A stretch of 21,866 bases of DNA from Streptomyces anulatus (GTDB taxonomy: Bacteria; Actinomycetota; Actinomycetes; Streptomycetales; Streptomycetaceae): positions 1 to 21,866 of the forward strand of contig NZ_JOEZ01000067.1 in NCBI RefSeq assembly GCF_000721175.1, given 5' to 3'. Below, in pieces: positions 16,869 through 21,866 of this stretch (position 1 is its first letter; each line of letters starts with the position of its first letter). Position numbers and translations under genes: made by a program. A model generated the notes under the pieces. The model was not told the origin of the DNA. It worked only from the letters and a program-made list of their open reading frames with translations, and made no database searches.

Positions 16869-16907
16869 CGAACGGGCTGGGGCTCACTGGGCCGTTCGGT
16901 GTAGATT
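16869..16907 (+). promoter_or_regulatory. ahcY promoter with overlapping 7-bp dyad
   Basis: TAGATT (16902-16907) is a strong TANNNT-type -10, with transcription expected near 16914. No consensus -35 is present. An inverted repeat CGAACGG (16869-16875) / CCGTTCG (16892-16898) covers the -35 region and spacer, so it is placed like an operator. It could alternatively be a second terminator hairpin for the gene upstream. Confidence 0.5.
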
Positions 16908-16913
16908 CGGATA

Positions 16914-17088
16914 CGGAAAACAGACGTCGCTGCTGATGGCGGTCGACCGGCTGGCGGGAGCCAGCCGGGCGAGGGACAGAGGGCCTCCGACGGACTGCAC
17001 TGCGAACGCCCGGGCATTCGTGTGCCCGCCGCGCCGCAGAGTCAGCCCAGACAGCCCACCCTCGACCCATCACGAGGAGCAGCCCGTT
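16914..17088 (+). ncRNA. Structured 5' leader of ahcY (possible cis-regulatory RNA)
   Basis: The predicted leader is ~175 nt. A perfect 9-bp hairpin CCGGCTGGC-GGGA-GCCAGCCGG lies at 16947-16968. A second hairpin CGGGCA/TGCCCG lies at 17011-17028, and it overlaps a competing pairing CGAACGCCCGGGCATTCG (17003-17020), so the two are mutually exclusive. The ribosome site GAGGAG (17074-17079) is downstream. It does not read as the known SAH riboswitch consensus, as far as I can judge by eye. Regulatory function is inferred. Confidence 0.35.
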
Positions 17089-18546
17089 ATGACGACGGCC
17101 ACCAACCGCCAGGACTTCAAGGTCGCCGACCTCTCCCTCGCCGCTTTCGGGCGCAAGGAGATCACGCTCGCCGAGCACGAGATGCCCGGCCTGATGTCGA
17201 TCCGCAAGGAGTTCGCCGCCGCTCAGCCGCTGGCCGGCGCCCGGATCACCGGTTCGCTGCACATGACCGTGCAGACCGCTGTGCTCATCGAGACCCTCGT
17301 CGCCCTGGGTGCCGAGGTCCGCTGGGCCTCCTGCAACATCTTCTCCACCCAGGACCACGCCGCCGCGGCCATCGCGGTCGGCCCGAAGGGCACTCCGGAA
17401 GCCCCCGCGGGCGTCCCCGTCTTCGCCTGGAAGGGCGAGACGCTCGAGGAGTACTGGTGGTGCACGGAGCAGGCGCTGACCTGGCCGAACACCCCCACCG
17501 GCGGCCCGAACATGATCCTGGACGACGGTGGCGACGCCACCCTCCTCGTCCACAAGGGCGTCGAGTTCGAGAAGGCCGGCGCGGCCCCGGACCCGTCGAC
17601 CGCGGACAGCGAGGAGTACGCCCACATCCTCACCCTGCTGAACCGCACCCTCGGCGAGGCCCCGCAGAAGTGGACCCAGCTGGCGTCCGAGATCCGCGGT
17701 GTCACCGAGGAGACGACGACGGGTGTGCACCGCCTGTACGAGATGCACCGTGACGGTTCCCTCCTGTTCCCCGCGATCAACGTGAACGACGCGGTGACCA
17801 AGTCGAAGTTCGACAACAAGTACGGCTGCCGCCACTCCCTCATCGACGGCATCAACCGCGCCACCGACGTCCTGATCGGCGGCAAGACCGCCGTCGTCTT
17901 CGGCTACGGCGACGTGGGCAAGGGCTGCGCGGAGTCCCTGCGTGGCCAGGGCGCCCGGGTGATCATCACGGAGATCGACCCGATCTGCGCGCTCCAGGCG
18001 GCCATGGACGGCTACCAGGTGGCCACGCTGGACGACGTCGTGGAGCAGGCGGACATCTTCGTCACCACGACGGGTAACAAGGACATCATCATGGCCAAGG
18101 ACATGGCCCGGATGAAGCACCAGGCGATCGTCGGGAACATCGGCCACTTCGACAACGAGATCGACATGGCCGGCCTCGCCCAGATCGACGGCATCGTCAA
18201 GGACGAGGTCAAGCCCCAGGTCCACACCTGGACGTTCCCCGACGGCAAGGTCCTCATCGTCCTGTCCGAGGGCCGCCTCCTCAACCTGGGCAACGCGACC
18301 GGACACCCGTCCTTCGTGATGTCCAACAGCTTCGCGGACCAGACCCTCGCGCAGATCGAGCTGTTCACGAAGCCCGAGGAGTACCCGACCGACGTGTACG
18401 TGCTGCCCAAGCACCTGGACGAGAAGGTCGCCCGCCTCCACCTCGACGCCCTGGGCGTCAAGCTCACGACCCTGCGTCCCGAGCAGGCGGCGTACATCGG
18501 TGTCCGGGTCGAGGGCCCGTACAAGCCCGACCACTACCGCTACTGA
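17089..18546 (+). CDS. ahcY: S-adenosylhomocysteine hydrolase
   Basis: 485 aa. It hydrolyses S-adenosylhomocysteine to adenosine and homocysteine with bound NAD+, relieving product inhibition of methyltransferases and completing the methionine cycle. The NAD-binding loop is [11 protein letters not shown] (loop from G272). [11 protein letters not shown], the [15 protein letters not shown] segment and [13 protein letters not shown] are all present, and the protein ends in the diagnostic ...KPDHYRY, whose Lys and Tyr reach the partner subunit's NAD in the tetramer. Length is normal for the actinobacterial form, with the ~40-aa internal insertion. ATG 17089 was chosen with GAGGAG at 17074-17079; in-frame sequence upstream to 16936 is the leader. 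It is monocistronic, bounded by its own promoter and two terminators. Confidence 0.98.
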   Translation: MTTATNRQDFKVADLSLAAFGRKEITLAEHEMPGLMSIRKEFAAAQPLAGARITGSLHMTVQTAVLIETLVALGAEVRWASCNIFSTQDHAAAAIAVGPKGTPEAPAGVPVFAWKGETLEEYWWCTEQALTWPNTPTGGPNMILDDGGDATLLVHKGVEFEKAGAAPDPSTADSEEYAHILTLLNRTLGEAPQKWTQLASEIRGVTEETTTGVHRLYEMHRDGSLLFPAINVNDAVTKSKFDNKYGCRHSLIDGINRATDVLIGGKTAVVFGYGDVGKGCAESLRGQGARVIITEIDPICALQAAMDGYQVATLDDVVEQADIFVTTTGNKDIIMAKDMARMKHQAIVGNIGHFDNEIDMAGLAQIDGIVKDEVKPQVHTWTFPDGKVLIVLSEGRLLNLGNATGHPSFVMSNSFADQTLAQIELFTKPEEYPTDVYVLPKHLDEKVARLHLDALGVKLTTLRPEQAAYIGVRVEGPYKPDHYRY

Positions 18547-18553
18547 TCCACCC

Positions 18554-18585
18554 CGGTGTCCGGGAGGCCGGCCTCCCGGACACCG
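18554..18585 (+). terminator. ahcY terminator, 32-bp perfect palindrome
   Basis: Sixteen-bp perfect arms, CGGTGTCCGGGAGGCC and its complement, with no spacer, begin 8 nt after the ahcY stop. Being symmetrical, it could act on both strands. Confidence 0.8.
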
Positions 18586-18624
18586 AGCGGCGTCAGACCC
18601 TCACCAGCACCAGCAGATCCGAGC

Positions 18625-18657
18625 GCAGGCCCCCGCACCCCCGTGGCGGGGGCCTGC
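18625..18657 (+). terminator. Second tandem terminator hairpin
   Basis: Perfect 12-bp arms GCAGGCCCCCGC (18625-18636) and GCGGGGGCCTGC (18646-18657) with a 9-nt loop. It lies ~40 nt after the first palindrome and 44 nt before the next ATG, so it could also shape the leader of the following gene. Confidence 0.65.
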
Positions 18658-18701
18658 TCCCGTTACCGCCCCCGCACAGCCCGAGGAACCCGAAGGACCC
18701 C

Positions 18702-19352
18702 ATGCCCCGCGGCAGGTATTCGCTCCACGACCTTCACGATCACACCCCCCTCGGTGAAGAACACTTCCACTGCGCCCCCGGCCCCTCCGGCTGGCGCTAC
18801 GTCTCCCAGACCACGTCCCCCGCCGGAGACCACCTCGGCTCCGTCGACCTCGCCCTGGACGAGCTGGGCCGGCCCATCCGCCTCGAACTCCATGCCGCGA
18901 GCTGGCAGGTACGAGGAGCGGCCCTGGAAGGGGTCACCTGGGTCCGTACCGATCCCACCGGCAGCCACGCCACCGAAGGCAACGTCCGCGCCCACGCCTT
19001 CGCCGGTGCGTCTCCCGCGTTCCTCATCGCCATGACCCGCCTCCTGCGCCTCACCCCCGATTCCCCCACGACCCGCGTCCGCGTGGTCACCTTCACGGAC
19101 CCGGTCCTCGCACCCAGGACCGTCGACCAGTCCTGGGCCCTGGTGAACAGTGAAGCGCACACCACTGACAACGGCCCCCTGATCGTGGACGAATACCAGG
19201 TCAGCGCCCTGGACACCGGGGAACAGCACACCGTCCACATCGCCGGTGACGTGGTCCTCGCAGCACCCGGCATCGAGCTCGAACACCTGGAGACGCCCCC
19301 GTCCCCCCGCGCCCCCGCCGCATCGCCCGGACCAGAGCCGGACACCGCCTAG
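18702..19352 (+). CDS. Conserved-looking protein of unknown function
   Basis: 216 aa, not recognised. No signal peptide or membrane helix is seen. The body (~20-190) alternates hydrophobic and polar residues like a beta-barrel or sandwich: WRYVSQTTSP, GSVDLALDELGRPIRLELHAASWQVRGAAL, FLIAMTRLL, HTVHIAGDVVLAAPGIELEHL. The early HDLHDHTPLGEEHFHC is His-rich and might bind metal. The last ~25 residues are Pro/Ala-rich. ATG 18702 has GAAGGA at 18692-18697 and another GAGGAA at 18683. The stop TAG shares a CTAG tetramer with the convergent RDD gene. Codon use matches the neighbours, so it is probably a genuine chromosomal gene. Confidence 0.75.
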   Translation: MPRGRYSLHDLHDHTPLGEEHFHCAPGPSGWRYVSQTTSPAGDHLGSVDLALDELGRPIRLELHAASWQVRGAALEGVTWVRTDPTGSHATEGNVRAHAFAGASPAFLIAMTRLLRLTPDSPTTRVRVVTFTDPVLAPRTVDQSWALVNSEAHTTDNGPLIVDEYQVSALDTGEQHTVHIAGDVVLAAPGIELEHLETPPSPRAPAASPGPEPDTA

Positions 19353-20356
19353 CCGGGCGGAGCGAACCCGGCCGAGGACGCATCCCCACGCCGCCGCCGC
19401 TGACGAGCACCGCCGGTGCCGCCGACACCGCCCCCCGGTCCGGAACCTGCCCCGGCGGCAGACCCCCCACCAACAGCGCTGGTCCCACCACCGAACCCCA
19501 CAGCCCCAGCGCCCCCGGGGCCCCCAGAAGCCCCGACGTAACCCCCGAATCCGGCAGGCGCAGGCGCAGGCGCAGGTGCAGACGGTACGGGCCCCTCGGC
19601 GCGAGGCCCGGCGAACACGCGCCGCGCATCCCGTGCCTGCCGCTCATGGACCACCGCGGCCAGGAACGCTGCCGCGGGAACGCCCTGCGGCGCGGCGGCG
19701 CCCGTACGCGCGACGAGCTCACCGGCCAGTCGCTCCGCGATCAAGCGTCCCACGCCGGGATCCAGCTGCTGCATCCGCGTCAGGTACTGCCGTATCGCGG
19801 ACCAGAGCTCGTCCGGCACGGCCGACAGATCCAGCTGGGCGAACCGGCCGACCAGCCAGGGCGGGGGAGGCGGCACGGCGACGGACCGACCCGTCGCGGC
19901 GACCCGTTCCCGGATCACCAGCGTTCCGGCGAACACGTCACCGATCCGGCGCCCCCGCGCCGACACCAGCGACGCGATGGAGGCCAGAGCACCGAAGGTC
20001 ATGAGGATCTCGACGAGCCCCATGGCCCCTCGCACGAGCGCGTGCCGGAACCGGATCGGTCCACCGTCGTCCCGCACCACCCGCAGGCCGCAGGCCAGCT
20101 TCCCCAGGGAGCGGCCATGGCTCAGCGTCTCCACCGCGACCGGCCCACCGATCAGGACCAGCAGGAACGAGGCGACCCCGATCGCCGCGACGGCCGCCTC
20201 GTCCAAGGAAGCGGAAGCGATGCCCAGCAAGACCGAGACCAGGATGAAAACGGCGAACGTCACCGCCAGATCGATCGCCGAGGCCAGCGCCCGGCTCGGC
20301 AGCCGCGCGGGCCTCAGCCCCAGAACGACCGCGTCCCCGGTCACCAACTCACTCAT
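19349..20356 (-). CDS. RDD family membrane protein
   Basis: 335 aa. The RDD domain covers ~15-150: the first helix PSRALASAIDLAVTFAVFILV carries the Arg (R22) and Asp (D29) of the name, a second helix follows at ~55-75, and the conserved GRSLGKLACGLRVVRDDGGPIRFRHALVRG loop and RRIGDVFAGTLVIRER with the second Asp are present. A Pro-rich hinge (VPPPPPW) leads to an alpha-helical soluble region (~165-250) and a low-complexity Gly/Ala/Pro tail. RDD proteins are poorly characterised; some act in ion or osmolyte transport. It is divergent from the SpoIIM gene with a 119-bp shared promoter region, an association common in actinobacteria. Confidence 0.88.
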   Translation of the reverse strand: MSELVTGDAVVLGLRPARLPSRALASAIDLAVTFAVFILVSVLLGIASASLDEAAVAAIGVASFLLVLIGGPVAVETLSHGRSLGKLACGLRVVRDDGGPIRFRHALVRGAMGLVEILMTFGALASIASLVSARGRRIGDVFAGTLVIRERVAATGRSVAVPPPPPWLVGRFAQLDLSAVPDELWSAIRQYLTRMQQLDPGVGRLIAERLAGELVARTGAAAPQGVPAAAFLAAVVHERQARDARRVFAGPRAEGPVPSAPAPAPAPAGFGGYVGASGGPGGAGAVGFGGGTSAVGGGSAAGAGSGPGGGVGGTGGARQRRRRGDASSAGFAPPG

Positions 20357-20409
20357 CGGTCCCCACCCTTCGCCGACCTTCTCCGCCCCAGCCGGGCCCA
20401 GTCTGCCAA

Positions 20410-20447
20410 GCTGACCGCCAGCGCGCCGCAGTAGTACGGACCCGTAC
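20410..20447 (+). promoter_or_regulatory. Candidate promoter and dyad for the SpoIIM-family gene
   Basis: GCTGAC (20410-20415) and TAGTAC (20432-20437), 16-bp spacing, or TACGGA (20435) with a longer spacer, form a plausible promoter. A perfect inverted repeat GTACGG-AC-CCGTAC (20434-20447) overlaps the -10 and start point, in operator position. Confidence 0.4.
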
Positions 20448-20475
20448 GCACCTTTGCCTGGAGCAACAGACGCCC

Positions 20476-21483
20476 ATGGACCTCGACGTCTTCGTCACCG
20501 CCCACCGCACGGAGTGGGACCGCCTCGAACACCTCCTGCGCCGAGGGCGCCACCTCACGGGCGCGGAAGCGGACGAACTCGTCGTCCTCTACCAGCGCAC
20601 GGCGACCCACCTCTCGCTGATCCAGTCGAGCAGCCCCGACCCGCTCCTCACCGGGCGCCTCACCCAGCTGGTGGCCCGCGCGCGCTCGACGGTGACCGGC
20701 ACCCGCAAGGCCTCCTGGCGGGACGCGGCCCGGTTCCTCACCACGGGATTCCCCGCCTCGGTCTACCGCTCGCGCCACTGGTGGGTCCCCACCGCGGTGC
20801 TCTCGACCGCACTGGCGGCGCTGCTGGGCTGGTGGATCGGTACCCACCCCGAGGTCCAGGCCGCGATCGCCGCACCGGAAGACCTCCGTGCGATGACCCG
20901 GCCGGGCGGGGAGTACGAGACCTACTACTCCAGCCATCCGGCGGCGTCGTTCGCGGCACAGGTATGGACGAACAATGCGCAGGCCGCGGCCCTGTGTCTG
21001 GTCCTGGGGGCGTTCCTCTGCATACCGGTGATCTGGATCCTCTTCCTCAACATGCTCAACCTCGGCGTCGGCATAGGCCTCATGTCCTCCGCGGGCCGTC
21101 TCGACGTCTTCCTCGGCCTGGTGCTTCCCCATGGCCTGCTCGAACTGACCGCGGTGTTCGTCGCCGCCGGCACGGGGCTACGCCTCGGCTGGACGGTGAT
21201 CGACCCGGGCCCCCTGTCCCGCCGGACCGCCCTGGCCCAGCAGGGCCGCGCCGCCCTGGGCATGGCTATCGGCCTGGCCCTGGTCCTGTTCGTCTCCGGA
21301 CTCATCGAGGGCTTCGTGACCCCGTCCGGTCTCCCGACCTGGGCCAGGATCGCCATAGGCATCACCGCTGAGCTGGCCTTTCTCGCGTACGTCTACATCC
21401 TGGGCGGCCGCGCGGCCCGCGCCGGCGACACGGGTGACCTCGCAGCGGTCGAACGCAGCGCCGAGCTTCCCACTGCGGCCTGA
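20476..21483 (+). CDS. Stage II sporulation protein M (SpoIIM/DUF95) family membrane protein
   Basis: 335 aa. The N-terminal ~95 residues are helical and cytosolic (DLDVFVTAHRTEWDRLEHLL, LVVLYQRTATHLSLIQ), followed by membrane helices at about 105-122, 170-190, 195-215, 222-245, 265-285 and 300-320. The family signature LPHGLLELTAVFVAAGTGLRLGW is intact. In Bacillus, SpoIIM helps the septal peptidoglycan machinery in engulfment. Actinobacterial relatives usually sit with RDD, MoxR and DUF58 genes and are not shown to act in sporulation, so the role is uncertain. ATG 20476 has GGAG at 20460-20463. An rRNA promoter begins 58 nt after the stop. Confidence 0.88.
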   Translation: MDLDVFVTAHRTEWDRLEHLLRRGRHLTGAEADELVVLYQRTATHLSLIQSSSPDPLLTGRLTQLVARARSTVTGTRKASWRDAARFLTTGFPASVYRSRHWWVPTAVLSTALAALLGWWIGTHPEVQAAIAAPEDLRAMTRPGGEYETYYSSHPAASFAAQVWTNNAQAAALCLVLGAFLCIPVIWILFLNMLNLGVGIGLMSSAGRLDVFLGLVLPHGLLELTAVFVAAGTGLRLGWTVIDPGPLSRRTALAQQGRAALGMAIGLALVLFVSGLIEGFVTPSGLPTWARIAIGITAELAFLAYVYILGGRAARAGDTGDLAAVERSAELPTAA

Positions 21484-21541
21484 CCGCCGATGTGCTTTCA
21501 CCCCCGCTGAGCTGCTAGTGTCCTCCTCGCCACAAAAACCG

Positions 21542-21570
21542 TTGACACGGGAGATGTGGGGCTGTAGATT
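21542..21570 (+). promoter_or_regulatory. rRNA operon promoter (first)
   Basis: A consensus TTGACA (21542-21547), 17-bp spacer and TAGATT (21565-21570), preceded by an A-rich stretch (ACAAAAACC) that may act as an UP-like element. This is the strongest promoter in the window. Confidence 0.85.
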
Positions 21571-21588
21571 CAAACGGTTGCCTCGGAC

Positions 21589-21617
21589 TAGACAAGTTCG
21601 AGCTGAGCGTGTAATGT
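21589..21617 (+). promoter_or_regulatory. rRNA operon promoter (second)
   Basis: TAGACA (21589-21594), 17-bp spacer, TAATGT (21612-21617). Together with the others this gives the tandem-promoter arrangement known for Streptomyces rrn operons. A 6-bp hairpin GGAGCG/CGCTCC (21634-21650) follows. Confidence 0.7.
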
Positions 21618-21691
21618 TTACTCCGCTCATGAAGGAGCGCTTGCCGCTCCGCCGAGCCAAATGATTCTCCTTATCCGAATCACCGGGTCGT

Positions 21692-21721
21692 TCGTTTCGC
21701 CCCGAGAATTTCTGATAAAGT
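21692..21721 (+). promoter_or_regulatory. Candidate rRNA operon promoter (third)
   Basis: The -10-like TAAAGT (21716-21721) in an AT-rich context has a poor -35 (around TCGTTT, 21692). Confidence 0.45.
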
Positions 21722-21779
21722 CGAATCAGCCGAAAGGCGAAGCCACTCCACAGGCCACCGGAAAACAAATTCGGACCGG

Positions 21780-21808
21780 AAACGGAACGAAAAAGAGTCT
21801 GGTAAAGT
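21780..21808 (+). promoter_or_regulatory. Candidate rRNA operon promoter (fourth)
   Basis: TAAAGT (21803-21808) within TCTGGTAAAGTTGG, a segment I recognise as typical of Streptomyces rrn leaders. The -35 is weak. Confidence 0.5.
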
Positions 21809-21814
21809 TGGAAC

Positions 21815-21866
21815 CGCCGGAAAGGGAAAACGCGAAAGCGAAGAACCTGGAAAGCGAAAACTGCTT
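21815..21866 (+). other. Start of rRNA leader (16S rRNA gene expected beyond window)
   Basis: The purine-rich sequence with repeated GGAAAG/CGAAAG motifs matches the pre-16S leader style of Streptomyces, which carries processing and antitermination signals. The 16S gene itself is not reached. Confidence 0.6.

Noticed and set aside
16936..17088. In-frame 51-codon extension of AhcY
   Set aside because: It contains the leader hairpins and no ribosome site; the [15 protein letters not shown] start with GAGGAG fits the family.
15835..18534. 899-codon minus-strand open frame opposite the CDF gene and ahcY
   Set aside because: It spans two genes and their intergenic region on the opposite strand, with no recognisable domain.

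Overview
The window is very GC-rich with strong GC3 bias. It contains the developmental regulator whiB, an F420 biosynthesis pair, a manB/manA cluster and Streptomyces-type rRNA promoters. Together these point to Streptomyces or a very close relative, chromosomal core, with no plasmid, phage or transposase gene visible. The order whiB / DUF3499 / manB / SIS protein / manA / ahcY, with fbiA-fbiB on the other side of whiB, matches the block I know from Mycobacterium tuberculosis (about Rv3248c to Rv3262), so most of this is conserved actinobacterial chromosome.

Layout. Bases 1-310 carry no gene, only hairpins and dispersed intergenic repeat sequence. On the minus strand, 3109 to 311 holds a cysteine dioxygenase, fbiA (cofD) and fbiB (cofE plus nitroreductase), closely packed and probably one operon. 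A regulatory-looking gap of about 720 bp separates it from whiB (3833-4096, plus). After whiB come a terminator hairpin and a repeat-bearing gap of about 565 bp. Then a giant membrane family-2 glycosyltransferase (4662-8501) overlaps by 4 nt a secreted DUF5719 protein (8498-10036). A convergent small metallopeptidase-family gene (10123-10551, minus) and a divergent DUF3499 gene (11052-11426, plus) follow.

The mannose block is manB (11497-12882), a damaged or mis-assembled Trm112-family gene (12978-13112), a SIS-domain protein (13299-14435) and manA (14563-15738). A cation-diffusion-facilitator transporter (15826-16812) and ahcY (17089-18546) follow. ahcY has a structured leader and two strong tandem hairpins downstream. 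The right end has an unrecognised protein (18702-19352), a convergent RDD membrane protein (19349-20356, minus), a SpoIIM-family membrane protein (20476-21483, plus), and then the tandem promoters of an rRNA operon whose 16S gene lies just outside the window.

How the genes fit together. FbiA and FbiB make the deazaflavin cofactor F420. ManA and ManB convert fructose-6-P to mannose-6-P and mannose-1-P, the precursor of GDP-mannose and polyprenyl-phosphate-mannose used for surface glycans and protein mannosylation. The neighbouring glycosyltransferase/DUF5719 pair is a plausible but unproven consumer of such sugars at the envelope. AhcY removes S-adenosylhomocysteine to keep methylation running.

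I did not find a clear new defence, mobile or biosynthetic system. The best leads are the glycosyltransferase/DUF5719 pair with its Q/Y-rich tail, the structured ahcY leader, the metallopeptidase with a degenerate active site, and the homopolymer tracts that have replaced the start of the Trm112 gene.
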